Source of the DNA: Kitasatospora albolonga
GTDB taxonomy: Bacteria; Actinomycetota; Actinomycetes; Streptomycetales; Streptomycetaceae
Assembly: GCA_002082585.1 (NCBI GenBank)
Contig: CP020563.1
Coordinates: 731,001-795,000, forward strand
DNA: 64,000 nucleotides
Direction: 5' to 3'
This document shows, piece by piece, positions 32,168 to 40,006 of this stretch. A program made the translations under genes and the position numbers. The notes beneath the pieces are model-generated. The model did no database searches, was not told the DNA's origin, and saw nothing but the letters and a program-made list of their open reading frames with translations. Each line of letters begins with the position of its first letter. Position 1 is the stretch's first letter.

Positions 32168-33181
32168 ATGAGCGCCCCCTGCCAGCAGCCCGCCATCCCT
32201 CCGGCCGCCTCCGTGCCCCCTCTTCCGCCCGCTCCCGCCGCCCGGCGCCCCGCCGTGGACTGGCGCATCCGGTTCGCCGCGCTCTCCCTCATCTGGGGGT
32301 TCAGCTTCCTGCTCATCAAGGTGGGCACCGAGGGGTACGCGCCGTTCCAGGTCACCCTGGGCAGGCTGCTCGCCGGGACCGCCGTGCTGGCCGTCGCGAT
32401 GGCGGTGCGCCGCGAGCGGCTGCCGCGCTCGGCCCGGACCTGGGGGCACATCACGGTGGCGGCGTTCTTCCTCAACGCCCTGCCGTTCTCCCTCTTCTCC
32501 TACGCCGAGCTGACGATCCCCTCCACCCTCGCCGGTATCTGCAACGCGACCTCGCCCCTGTGGGGCATGGCCCTCTCGGTGGTCGCCCTCTCCGAGGACC
32601 GCCCGACCCGCCGCCGGGTCGCGGGCCTGGGCATCGGCTTCCTCGGCGTCCTGACCGTCCTGGGTGCCTGGCAGGGCTTCTCCGGCCTGGACCTGCCGGG
32701 TACGGGCATGGCGCTGCTGGCCTCGTTCAGCTACGCGGTCGGCTGGATCTACGTCCGCCGTACGCTGGCGGGGACCGGCTCGTCGACGCTGACGCTCACC
32801 GGCAGCCAGCTCTTCGTGGGGACGCTCCAACTGGCCGTGGTGACCCCGGTGTTCACCTCCGCACCGGACTCGTTCCCGGTCCTGCCCACCCTGTCCGTCC
32901 TGGCGCTGGGCGCGCTCGGCACGGGCCTCGCGGTGCTGCTCCAGTACGGGCTGGTCCAGGAGGTGGGCCCGACGACCGGGCAGATGGTCACCTACTTCAT
33001 CCCGGTGATCGCCACGGCGGCGGGCGTGACCCTGCTGGGCGAGCAGCTGACCTGGAACACCCCGGTGGGCGCGGTGATCGTGCTGGCCGGAGCGGCCCTC
33101 ACCCAGAGCCGCCCGTCGGCCGCCGCCCGCCCCCGGCCCCGTACGCCGGACGTCCGGCCGGAGCGCCTCAGCCGTACATGA
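32168..33181 (+). CDS. EamA-family (DMT) transporter 1
   Basis: A 337-aa drug/metabolite-type membrane protein with ten helices in two EamA repeats (about residues 35-165 and 180-310). LIWGFSFLLIKVG and a GEQLTWNTPVGAVIVLAGA close are family landmarks. Pro-rich, probably disordered termini flank the helices. ATG at 32168 has GGAGCC upstream. Divergent from and probably controlled by the LysR gene. Substrate, likely an amino acid or metabolite exported, is unknown. Confidence 0.87.
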   Translation: MSAPCQQPAIPPAASVPPLPPAPAARRPAVDWRIRFAALSLIWGFSFLLIKVGTEGYAPFQVTLGRLLAGTAVLAVAMAVRRERLPRSARTWGHITVAAFFLNALPFSLFSYAELTIPSTLAGICNATSPLWGMALSVVALSEDRPTRRRVAGLGIGFLGVLTVLGAWQGFSGLDLPGTGMALLASFSYAVGWIYVRRTLAGTGSSTLTLTGSQLFVGTLQLAVVTPVFTSAPDSFPVLPTLSVLALGALGTGLAVLLQYGLVQEVGPTTGQMVTYFIPVIATAAGVTLLGEQLTWNTPVGAVIVLAGAALTQSRPSAAARPRPRTPDVRPERLSRT

Positions 33182-33277
33182 CCCCAACCGTACGAGCCCG
33201 CCTCCTCCATCCCCGTACATGACCAGGCGCCCACAACGGCAGACGACCGTACGCGCACGTCTCACCCGTACGTGACC
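33172..33277. repeat. Dispersed 12-bp repeat at two converging gene ends
   Basis: CCGTACATGACC occurs at 33172-33183 (with the TGA stop of the EamA gene) and at 33213-33224; CCGTACGTGACC at 33266-33277 contains the closing codons of the opposing MocR gene. Extra CCGTAC cores occur at about 33188 and 33247. Both genes therefore end in the same sequence that is repeated between them. Confidence 0.55.
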
Positions 33278-34593
33278 GGCCGCGCCGGTCCGGCCGCCGC
33301 CGCCACCGCGTCGGCCAGCGGCCCGATGTCCGCCGCGCCCAGCCGGGAGACGGTGAGCCGCACCGCCTGGGGCGTGGCCACCCGGAAGCGCGCGCCGGGG
33401 GCCGCCGCCCACCCCGCGCGCAGCAGCCGGGTGACGGCCCCGGTCTCGTCGCTGACGGGCACCCACACGTTCATCCCGCTGCGCCCGCGAGCCGCCACCC
33501 CCCGCTCCGCCAGCGCCCGTACGAGGGCGTCGCGGCGCTCTCCGTACGACCGGGCGACAGCGGCGGTGTCCACGGCGTCCGAGGTCCACAGGTGGAGCAC
33601 CGCACGCTGGAGCAGCCGGCTGACCCAGCCGGGCCCCAGCCGCTGCCGCCCCCCGACCCGGTCGACCGTGACCGGGTCGCCAGTGAGTACGGCGACCCGC
33701 AGATCGGGCCCGTACGCCTTGGCCGCCGACCGGACGAACGCCCAGTGGTCCGTGGTGCCCGCCAGCGGGTGCAGCGGCAGGTCGACGATGGCGTGGCCGT
33801 GGTCGTCCTCGATCAGCAGCACGTCCGGGTGGCGGGCGAGCACGGCCCTCAGCTCCCGGGCGCGGCCCTCGCCCACCGAGGCCCCGGTCGGGTTCTGCGC
33901 CCGGTCGGTGACGACGAGCGCCCGCGCCCCGGCCCGCAGCACCCGCTCCACGTCCGCGACCAGCGGCCCGTCGTCGTCCACCCCGACCGGTACGGCACGC
34001 AGCCCGAGCGCGGGGACGAGGTCGAGCACACTGCCCCACCCCGGGTCCTCCACCGCCACCGTGTCCCCCGGCCGCAGATGCGCGGCGAGCACCCGTTCGA
34101 TGGCGTCGAGGGAGCCGGAGGTCACGGCGACGGGCCCCTCCGGCACCCCGTCGGCGTCCATCGCGCCCCGCGCGTACGCGGCGAACTCCGGGACCACGGG
34201 CTCCTCCCCGTACAGACCGGGGTGTTCGGCGTCGATCGCGGCGGCCGCGGCGAGCGCCGGGCCGAGGGGCGGCAGCAGGGCCGGATCGGGGTTGCCCTCG
34301 CCGAGGTCGCGTACGCCCGGCGGCGCCTCGATCCGCAGGGAGCCGCGGGGCGTGCTGGCGGGGCGCGCCCGCACCCGGCTCCCCCGGCGGCCCGCCGTCT
34401 CGATCACTCCGCGCTCGCGCAGGGTCCGGTAGGCGGCGGCCACCGTATTCGGATTGACCTCCAGGCGGGCGGCCAACTCCCGCAGGGGAGGCAGCACATG
34501 ACCGGGCGCGAGCTCTCCGGAGCCGACCCCGCGCTCCACACTGGCGGCGATCTCCGATGCGCGCCGCCCACTGATCCGATACTCTCCTAGCAC
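33262..34593 (-). CDS. MocR-type regulator (GntR HTH fused to aminotransferase fold)
   Basis: A GntR/MocR fusion of about 443 aa. The N-terminal winged HTH (residues 1-72) has LPPLRELAARLEVNPNTVAAAYRTLRERGVIE; the rest is a fold-type I aminotransferase domain with SAAKAYGPDLRVAVLTG as the PLP-Lys segment and a VVTDRAQNPTG phosphate loop. Such regulators sense PLP or amino-acid derivatives. The start is GTG 34593, or TTG 34599. Divergent from a pyridoxamine-oxidase-fold gene, typical of MocR targets. Confidence 0.88.
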   Translation of the reverse strand: MLGEYRISGRRASEIAASVERGVGSGELAPGHVLPPLRELAARLEVNPNTVAAAYRTLRERGVIETAGRRGSRVRARPASTPRGSLRIEAPPGVRDLGEGNPDPALLPPLGPALAAAAAIDAEHPGLYGEEPVVPEFAAYARGAMDADGVPEGPVAVTSGSLDAIERVLAAHLRPGDTVAVEDPGWGSVLDLVPALGLRAVPVGVDDDGPLVADVERVLRAGARALVVTDRAQNPTGASVGEGRARELRAVLARHPDVLLIEDDHGHAIVDLPLHPLAGTTDHWAFVRSAAKAYGPDLRVAVLTGDPVTVDRVGGRQRLGPGWVSRLLQRAVLHLWTSDAVDTAAVARSYGERRDALVRALAERGVAARGRSGMNVWVPVSDETGAVTRLLRAGWAAAPGARFRVATPQAVRLTVSRLGAADIGPLADAVAAAAGPARPVTYG

Positions 34594-34604
34594 AAACAAC
34601 AGTA

Positions 34605-34616
34605 TGCACTAGTGCA
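34605..34616. promoter_or_regulatory. Palindrome TGCACTAGTGCA between MocR and oxidase genes
   Basis: A perfect 12-bp palindrome fills most of the 23-bp divergent spacer and ends one base before the ATG of the oxidase-fold gene. The position fits an operator for the MocR regulator covering both start regions. The lack of ribosome binding sites suggests leaderless transcripts. Confidence 0.55.
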
Positions 34617-35315
34617 ATGGAGTACGCAATGCGGCACCCCGCCACGACGTCTGCGACGGCCCCCTCCTCGTACACCCCCACCGACCGCACGGTGCCCACC
34701 CGGTCCAGGGAACGCGCCTCCTACGACCGCGAGCTGGTCCACTCGATCCTCGACGGGGCCTACCTCTGCCACCTCGGCTTCGTCCGGGACGGGGCGCCGG
34801 TCGTGCTGCCGACCATGTACGGACGGGTCGGGGAGCGGCTGTACGTGCACGGGTCGACCGGATCGCGGCCGCTGCGGACCATCCGGGCGGCCGACCCGGG
34901 CCTGCCGGTCTGTCTGACCGTCACCCATGTCGACGCCCTGGTGCTGGCCCGGTCCGCCTTCCACCACTCGCTGAACTACCGCTCCGTGGTGGTCCACGGC
35001 ACCGCCACCACCGTGACCGACCCCGAGGAGCTGCGCATCGCCCTGGACTCCATCGTGGACCAGGCCGTCCCCGGCCGCTCACAGGACGCGCGTCCGGCCA
35101 ACGCCAAGGAGCTGGCCGCCACGGCGGTGATCCGGCTGGACCTGGACGAGGTCTCCGCGAAGGTCCGCACCGGCGGCCCCAACGACGAGCCGGAGGACCT
35201 CGCCCTCCCCCACTGGACCGGGATCGTGCCGCTCACCCGGGGCCACGCGCGCCCGGTCCCGGCGGACGACCTGGACCCGGCCGTCGGCATACCGGACTAC
35301 CTCCACGCGCTCTGA
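34617..35315 (+). CDS. FMN-binding split-barrel protein (pyridoxamine-oxidase family)
   Basis: A 232-aa protein of the pyridoxamine-oxidase-fold family. ILDGAYLCHLGFVRDGAPVVLPTMYGRVGERLYVHGSTGSRPLR is the FMN-binding region, and HHSLNYRSVVVHGTA the next strand. These proteins often accompany MocR regulators. ATG at 34617 or 34629 could be the start; no Shine-Dalgarno sequence is visible. Enzyme substrate unknown. Confidence 0.82.
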   Translation: MEYAMRHPATTSATAPSSYTPTDRTVPTRSRERASYDRELVHSILDGAYLCHLGFVRDGAPVVLPTMYGRVGERLYVHGSTGSRPLRTIRAADPGLPVCLTVTHVDALVLARSAFHHSLNYRSVVVHGTATTVTDPEELRIALDSIVDQAVPGRSQDARPANAKELAATAVIRLDLDEVSAKVRTGGPNDEPEDLALPHWTGIVPLTRGHARPVPADDLDPAVGIPDYLHAL

Positions 35316-35417
35316 CCCCGGGAGTCCCGAGCGGACAGGCGGACCCGGGCCGGACCCCGGCACATGACCGCGAGCCCGCCACCCGGACACCCCGCCACGA
35401 GCCCGCCGCCCGGGCCG

Positions 35418-36389
35418 CTACACCGCCACGGCCTCGGCCCCGTTCTCCCTCCGGCGCGCGGCAGCGGCCCCCCGCGCCTCGGCCGCCGCCAGCCCGGCCA
35501 CGGCGGCCAGCAGGAGCAGGGTGCCGACGACGGTGGCCGCCGTCAGCCGCTCCCGCAGGACGGTCACCGCGATGACCGCGGCGCTCACCGGCTCCAGGAG
35601 CATGATCACGGAGACGGTCGCCGAGCGGACGGCCGCGGCCCCCGCGAAGTACAGCGCGTACGCGAGCGCGGTGGGCACCGCCGCCACGTAGAAGAGCAGC
35701 CACAGCACCTGCCCGGTCTCGGCGGTGTGCGGCACGAGCCCTTCGGCGGCCGCCATGGGCAGCAGCCCGACCGCTCCGACGCCGAACGCCCAGGCGCTGG
35801 TGGTCAGCGCGTCACCACCGCCGCCGTCCCGCCCGAGCCACCGGGTGAGCAGGGTGATCGCCGCGTATCCGGAGGCGGACAGGAGCGCGAGCAGCACCCC
35901 GGCCGGGACGACCTCGCCGCCCTCACCCCCCAGGACGAGCACGGCGAGACCGGCCAGCGCGCCCGCCACGGCGGCGAGACCGCCCCAGCCGAGGCGTTCG
36001 CCCAGCAGCACGCGCGCACCGACGGCGATCAGGACGGGCCCGGCGCCCAGGGTGACGACGGTCCCGACGGCGAGACCGGTGACGTCCACCGCCGCGAAGT
36101 ACGCGCTCTGGAACACGGTCAGCCCCACCCCCGTCCCCAGGACGCGCAGCAGCCGGCGGCTTTGGGGCTCGGGCCGCCGGGGCGCACGGCGGGGACGCAG
36201 GGCGAGCGCCCCCGCCAGCAGGACGAGGCCCCCGGCGCAGCGCCAGAAGGACAGGGCGAGGGGGCCGAGATCGCTGACCCGGAAGATCAGGGAGGCCGCC
36301 GCACCGGCGGTGCCCCAGGCGACTCCGGCGACGACGAGATACAGCAGGCTCCGCCCGACGGGCAGCGCGGAAACAGCGGGCATGGACAT
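35418..36389 (-). CDS. EamA-family (DMT) transporter 2
   Basis: A 323-aa membrane protein with two EamA repeats. [17 protein letters not shown] in the first helices and [39 protein letters not shown] in the last repeat are family landmarks. Start ATG at 36389 follows CAGGAGCAGTCCT. A 158-bp spacer carries a promoter, an 11-codon leader frame and paired hairpins, suggesting expression controlled by attenuation. The substrate is unknown but probably an amino acid or drug. Confidence 0.87.
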   Translation of the reverse strand: MSMPAVSALPVGRSLLYLVVAGVAWGTAGAAASLIFRVSDLGPLALSFWRCAGGLVLLAGALALRPRRAPRRPEPQSRRLLRVLGTGVGLTVFQSAYFAAVDVTGLAVGTVVTLGAGPVLIAVGARVLLGERLGWGGLAAVAGALAGLAVLVLGGEGGEVVPAGVLLALLSASGYAAITLLTRWLGRDGGGGDALTTSAWAFGVGAVGLLPMAAAEGLVPHTAETGQVLWLLFYVAAVPTALAYALYFAGAAAVRSATVSVIMLLEPVSAAVIAVTVLRERLTAATVVGTLLLLAAVAGLAAAEARGAAAARRRENGAEAVAV

Positions 36390-36404
36390 AGGACTGCTCC
36401 TGAG

Positions 36405-36500
36405 AAGGACAGGGTGGTGGTCGCTCGGCTCCGCACGCGGGCAGCGACGGACCGCTCGGGGACTGCCCGAGCCCGGTCTTCGTCAGGAGTGGCCGCCCGC
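36405..36500 (-). promoter_or_regulatory. Leader hairpins before EamA transporter 2
   Basis: Reading leftward after the leader stop, GACCG-GG-CTCGG pairs with CCGAG-CGGTC (about 10 pairs with a 2-nt bulge) and the segment CGCGGGC next to the leader stop can pair with GCCCGCG further down. The two structures share sequence space, so a stalled ribosome could change which forms. No U-tract is present, so control of ribosome access or Rho is more likely than intrinsic termination. Confidence 0.4.
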
Positions 36501-36501
36501 G

Positions 36502-36537
36502 CTAGGCGGCGGGCGGCGGCAGCACAGTCAGATGCAT
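36502..36537 (-). CDS. Leader peptide MHLTVLPPPAA upstream of EamA transporter 2
   Basis: An 11-codon frame (MHLTVLPPPAA) with codons CCG CCG CCC, a polyproline stretch known to stall ribosomes without EF-P. The ATG at 36537 is 8 nt beyond a good -10 hexamer, so the transcript would begin at or within a nucleotide of it (leaderless). Stop TAG at 36502. It lies 112 bp before the transporter start. Function as a stalling leader is inference. Confidence 0.45.
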   Translation of the reverse strand: MHLTVLPPPAA

Positions 36538-36544
36538 GACCGGC

Positions 36545-36574
36545 ACACTAATGCGGGGCGCGCCCGGCGGACAA
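36545..36574 (-). promoter_or_regulatory. Promoter for leader peptide and EamA transporter 2
   Basis: TTGTCC (36569-36574) and TAGTGT (36545-36550) are separated by 18 bp on the minus strand, a good match to Streptomyces housekeeping promoters. The -10 overlaps the stop codon of the upstream EamA gene, at 36548-36550. Confidence 0.55.
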
Positions 36575-37597
36575 CTCGCTTCCTACGGCGCCCTCGACGG
36601 CACCGGCCGCCGCCCCCGCCCCCGCGGCGACGGGTCCCGACGGCGGTTTCGGGGCGGCCGACTGGGCGATGAACGCGCCGGTCAGGACCACGAAGCCGCC
36701 GATGAGCTGCGGGGCGGAGAGGTGCTCGCCGAGGAGCACCCAGGCCAGCACGGTCGCGATGACCGCCTCCAGGCAGGCGACGACCCCGGCGACCTGCGGC
36801 GAGAGCCTGCGGACGGAGACGACGCCACTGCCGTACGCGAGCACGGTGGCGACCAGCACGATCCAGCCGAGCAGCGCCCAGGCGGGAACCCCGGTGCCGT
36901 TCATCCCGGCGGTGCCGCCGAGCAGGGACCAGTTCATGCCCCACGGGCGCGCCACGACGGTGAGGACGAGGGCGCCGACGATCAGTCCGTATGAGATGAC
37001 GCCGAGCGGATGCGGAGGTTCGGCCCGTCGGCCGTCGGTGCCCTCACCCCTGCCTTCCTGGCCGCCGTGGTCGGAGAGGACGAAGTAGCCCACCTGACAG
37101 CAGGCGGCACCGAGGGCGAGCAGCAGCCCGAGCGCGTCGAAGCTCAGCCCGGCCCAGACCTCCACGACACAGGCCAGACCGCCGACCGCCAGGACCACAC
37201 CGAGCGCGGCGGCCCGGGTGACGGGCCTGCGCTGGACGAACCGGACCCAGCCGAGGACCAGCGCGGGGGCCAGATACTCGACAAGAAGCGCCACGCCGAC
37301 CGGGATACGGGAGATGGCGGCGAAGTAGCACGCCTGCACCCCGGCCACGGCGAAGAGCCCGAACCCGGCGAGCAGGGCGGGCCGTTCGCGTACCAGGTTC
37401 CGGTGCCGCCAGGCGACGGGCAGCATGATGAGGGCGGCGCCCGCCACCCGTAGCCACACCACGTGCAGCGGGTCGAGCCCCGCCTCGATCAGCGGCTTGG
37501 CGGCGACCCCCGAGCCGCCGAACGCGAAGGCCGACAGGAGGGCGAGCCCCAGGCCGGCGCTTCTCTTCTGGGTACCCCGAGACGCGTGCATCGGCAC
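36548..37597 (-). CDS. EamA-family (DMT) transporter 3
   Basis: A 349-aa membrane protein of the EamA family with ten predicted helices. GLALLSAFAFGGSGVAAKPLIEAGLDPLHVVWLR opens the first repeat, and VACLEAVIATVLAWVLLGEHLSAPQLIGGFVVLTGAFIAQSA closes the second. GTG 37597 or ATG 37591 may be the start. The C-terminal tail is Ala/Gly-rich. It lies upstream of transporter 2 on the same strand, but the latter has its own promoter. Confidence 0.87.
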   Translation of the reverse strand: MPMHASRGTQKRSAGLGLALLSAFAFGGSGVAAKPLIEAGLDPLHVVWLRVAGAALIMLPVAWRHRNLVRERPALLAGFGLFAVAGVQACYFAAISRIPVGVALLVEYLAPALVLGWVRFVQRRPVTRAAALGVVLAVGGLACVVEVWAGLSFDALGLLLALGAACCQVGYFVLSDHGGQEGRGEGTDGRRAEPPHPLGVISYGLIVGALVLTVVARPWGMNWSLLGGTAGMNGTGVPAWALLGWIVLVATVLAYGSGVVSVRRLSPQVAGVVACLEAVIATVLAWVLLGEHLSAPQLIGGFVVLTGAFIAQSAAPKPPSGPVAAGAGAAAGAVEGAVGSELSAGRAPH

Positions 37598-37716
37598 ATC
37601 ATGACAGCAGCCGACAGCACCGTCACCTCTGTCACACCTGTCGAGACGGCCCCGCCGTCACCCGCGCCCCCGGACGCCCCACCCGTACACCTCACCGCCG
37701 CCCGTACGCCCCCTCG

Positions 37717-38259
37717 TCACGCCCGCTCCGGCGCCCCCGCCGTACGCTCCACCGCCCGCCCCGACAGCCACCGCGCGTCCACGCCCGCCCGGCCCAGCAC
37801 CTCCACCGCACGGCACTCGCCGTCGGCGGCCAGCGCGGCGAGGAGGTCGAGGCCACAGGCGCGCGGTTCGCCCCGCAGCCCGGCCCGGTACAGAGCGTCC
37901 TCCATCGCGGCGACGGCCGACGGCGACCAGCCGTCCGCCGCCGGGTCCCGTACGACGGGAAGGGCCCCGGAGTCCTCCACCGACCCCTGCCAGCGGAGCC
38001 CGTAACCGATGCTGCGCTGTACGAGGTAGCCGAGCACCCGGGCCAGCTGCGGCCCTCCGTCGAAGGCTTCACGGACCTCGGGGTCACTCTCGAGGAGGGA
38101 GTGCAGAAGGTGGGCGGTGTCGATCTGGCGGTCGCCGTCCCGCAGCGCGCGCCTGCGCGCACCCGTCACCACCGAGGCCAGCTCGACGGTGAACCCGGCG
38201 TCGGGTCCGACGGGGTTCGGGGCGGGCTGTTCGGGGTTCCTCGGCGTCCGGTTTTGCAC
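37717..38259 (-). CDS. Stand-alone Clp N-domain protein
   Basis: A 180-aa protein resembling two Clp N-terminal repeats. VVTGARRRALRDGDRQIDTAHLLHSLLESDPEVREAF and AMEDALYRAGLRGEPRACGLDLLAALAADGECRAVEVL match the two four-helix repeats of ClpC/ClpA N-domains, which bind substrates or adaptors. No AAA+ module follows, so it cannot unfold proteins itself and may sequester or deliver substrates. GTG at 38259 is supported by TGGAG. I infer an adaptor-like role. Confidence 0.75.
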   Translation of the reverse strand: MQNRTPRNPEQPAPNPVGPDAGFTVELASVVTGARRRALRDGDRQIDTAHLLHSLLESDPEVREAFDGGPQLARVLGYLVQRSIGYGLRWQGSVEDSGALPVVRDPAADGWSPSAVAAMEDALYRAGLRGEPRACGLDLLAALAADGECRAVEVLGRAGVDARWLSGRAVERTAGAPERA

Positions 38260-38529
38260 TACTCCACCCCATCAGTCCCCGGGCGGTGAGGCATCGGCGG
38301 AGCGGCCCATTCGCGCGTCCCACCCAAGTTGGGCGCACCGGAGCGCCCCCTCCTCCTTGCGGATGAGATCGCGGCACGACGTACAACCATCGCCCTCAGG
38401 GGGCGCGCGCCGCCTTGCACCGCACGCCCCCGGGAAACCGCCACCCCCTCCCCGTACGTCCCTCAGGCCACAGCAAGCAACGCACGGCAACGGCAACAAC
38501 GCATCGGCTCCGGACGGAGGGAACCACGG

Positions 38530-38724
38530 GTGTTCTGGTTGGTCGCACTGCTCGCGCAGGACGGGATGCAGTACGTCTACCGCGTGTACGCACCGGACGA
38601 CGCTCTGCCCGCCGACCTGTTCTGGACCGCTTTCCACTGCCATGACGAGGGGCCGCACCCCCGCGCGTCGGACCGCTTCGACGCGGCGGAGATCTGGCGG
38701 AACCGGCAGCCCCAGCAAATCTGA
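38530..38724 (+). CDS. Small protein of unknown function
   Basis: A 64-aa protein starting VFWLVALLAQDGMQYVYRVYAPDDALP and ending RNRQPQQI. GTG at 38530 is preceded by GGAGGGAACCACG, a good ribosome binding site. Aromatic residues are frequent and no membrane segment is convincing. I do not recognise the family. It lies between the Clp-N protein, divergent, and an SRPBCC-fold gene. Confidence 0.6.
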   Translation: MFWLVALLAQDGMQYVYRVYAPDDALPADLFWTAFHCHDEGPHPRASDRFDAAEIWRNRQPQQI

Positions 38725-38812
38725 CGGTGCATCAGCATTGAATGTTGAAGCCGCCGCCGTTACGTTCCGCGCCACCGTGACACCGTGAATCGGACGAACC
38801 AGGGGTGATCGC

Positions 38813-39250
38813 ATGGCCGAAGTCAGCGCGGAGGCACGCATCGAGGCACCCGCCGGGAAGGTCTGGGCCCAGCTGACGGACTTCTCGTCGTACGGCGAGT
38901 GGAACGCCACCCACACGAGCTTCCCCAAGGGCGGTCCGGCGACGCTTGAGCTCGGGGCCACCTATGAGGAGAACATGAAGCTCATGGGCTTCCCCGCCGA
39001 GGTGACCTGGACGGTCGGCGAACTGGCGGACGGCAGGCTGCTGACGACCCGGGGCACGGGCCCGATGGGGGTCAGCCTGGCCATGCGCTACTCCCTGACC
39101 CCGTCCCCGGACGGCGCCGCCACCGTGCTGCGCATCGACGGGGAGTTCACCGGGGCGGCCGTCTCCCTGATGGGCGGAAAGCTCAAGGACTCCGCGACGG
39201 CGGCGCTCCAGGAGTCCCTGCGCAAGCTCGACGCCCTCGTCACCCCCTGA
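38813..39250 (+). CDS. SRPBCC-fold (START-like) protein
   Basis: A 145-aa protein of the polyketide-cyclase/dehydrase or Rv0910-like group. ARIEAPAGKVWAQLTDFSSYGEWNATHTSFP is the family's first strand and helix; the C-terminus is a long amphipathic helix (LQESLRKLDAL). These proteins bind small hydrophobic ligands. No toxin partner is adjacent. A strong bidirectional terminator follows. Confidence 0.8.
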   Translation: MAEVSAEARIEAPAGKVWAQLTDFSSYGEWNATHTSFPKGGPATLELGATYEENMKLMGFPAEVTWTVGELADGRLLTTRGTGPMGVSLAMRYSLTPSPDGAATVLRIDGEFTGAAVSLMGGKLKDSATAALQESLRKLDALVTP

Positions 39251-39268
39251 ACCCTGACCACGACGACC

Positions 39269-39311
39269 GAAGCGGAGAGGGGCCCGCTGCCTGCGGGCCC
39301 CTCTCCGCTTC
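39269..39311. terminator. Bidirectional terminator between convergent genes
   Basis: A perfect 19-bp stem with a 5-nt loop: GAAGCGGAGAGGGGCCCGC at 39269-39287 and its complement at 39293-39311. It serves the SRPBCC gene (+) and the PadR gene (-), 18 bp from each stop. Confidence 0.85.
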
Positions 39312-39328
39312 GATGGCCGGGCACCGGC

Positions 39329-39955
39329 TCAGTGCTCGTCGGCGAGAATCAGGTACAGCTTCTTACGGGCGTCGTTGATGACGGCCAGCGCCTTCTGCCG
39401 CTGATCGGGAGAGCCGGTCTTCCAGACCTGCCCGAACGCCTCCATCAGACCGAACCCGGCCTGCCGGATCTCGTTCACGCCTTCCCAGTCCGCACCGCGC
39501 CCGGCCTCCTCCCAGGGAGCCTCGGGCCCGGACTCGGCCTCGCCGCGCCCGGAGTCGGTGAGCGTGAAGAGCTTCTTGCCGCCCTCGCTCGCGCTGACGA
39601 TCAGCCCCTCGTCCTCCAGCAGCTGGAGCGTCGGATAGACCGAACCGGGGCTGGGCTTCCAGGCCCCGCCGCTGCGCTCGCCGATCTCCTGGATCATCTC
39701 GTACCCATGCATCGGCCGGTCCTTCAGCAGGGCCAGGATCGACGCGCGCACATCTCCGCGCCGCGCCCTGCCCCGGCCTCCGCCCCGGCCGCGCCCACCA
39801 CCGAAGGGACCGCCGCCGAACGGCGGCCCGAACGGCCCGAAGGCGGACCGGCGCCCGTCGTGACCGCCTCGGCCATGACCGCCCCGACCGTGATGACCGG
39901 GCCCGTAGTGCCCCGGTCCGTGCTCATGCTCGTGCTCGTATCCGTGTGAACGCAT
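39329..39955 (-). CDS. PadR-family regulator with His/Gly-rich N-terminus
   Basis: A 208-aa PadR regulator. The HTH core (about residues 68-140) has RASILALLKDRPMHGYEMIQEIGERSGGAWKPSPGSVYPTLQLLEDEGLI. Residues 1-35 are His/Gly-rich (HEHEHGPGHYGPGHHGRGG), suitable for metal binding, followed by a Gly/Arg/Phe stretch. ATG at 39955 is supported by GGAAGGAG. The palindrome CGATATATCG lies 42 bp upstream, likely its own operator. Its target may be a neighbour or itself. Confidence 0.87.
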   Translation of the reverse strand: MRSHGYEHEHEHGPGHYGPGHHGRGGHGRGGHDGRRSAFGPFGPPFGGGPFGGGRGRGGGRGRARRGDVRASILALLKDRPMHGYEMIQEIGERSGGAWKPSPGSVYPTLQLLEDEGLIVSASEGGKKLFTLTDSGRGEAESGPEAPWEEAGRGADWEGVNEIRQAGFGLMEAFGQVWKTGSPDQRQKALAVINDARKKLYLILADEH

Positions 39956-39996
39956 CGCTACGCTCCTTCCATCGTCGATCTGTCGCGATGCGTCAA

Positions 39997-40006
39997 CGAT
40001 ATATCG
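39997..40006. promoter_or_regulatory. Likely PadR operator CGATATATCG
   Basis: A perfect 10-bp palindrome in an AT-rich patch upstream of the PadR gene. AT-rich ATATAT cores are common in PadR operators, and it would overlap a -10 element of the leftward promoter. Confidence 0.5.

Noticed and set aside
32138..34699. An 850-codon frame spanning the EamA and MocR genes on the minus strand
   Set aside because: It crosses two well-supported genes in another frame, and its sequence is Arg/Gly/Ala low-complexity; a by-product of GC bias.
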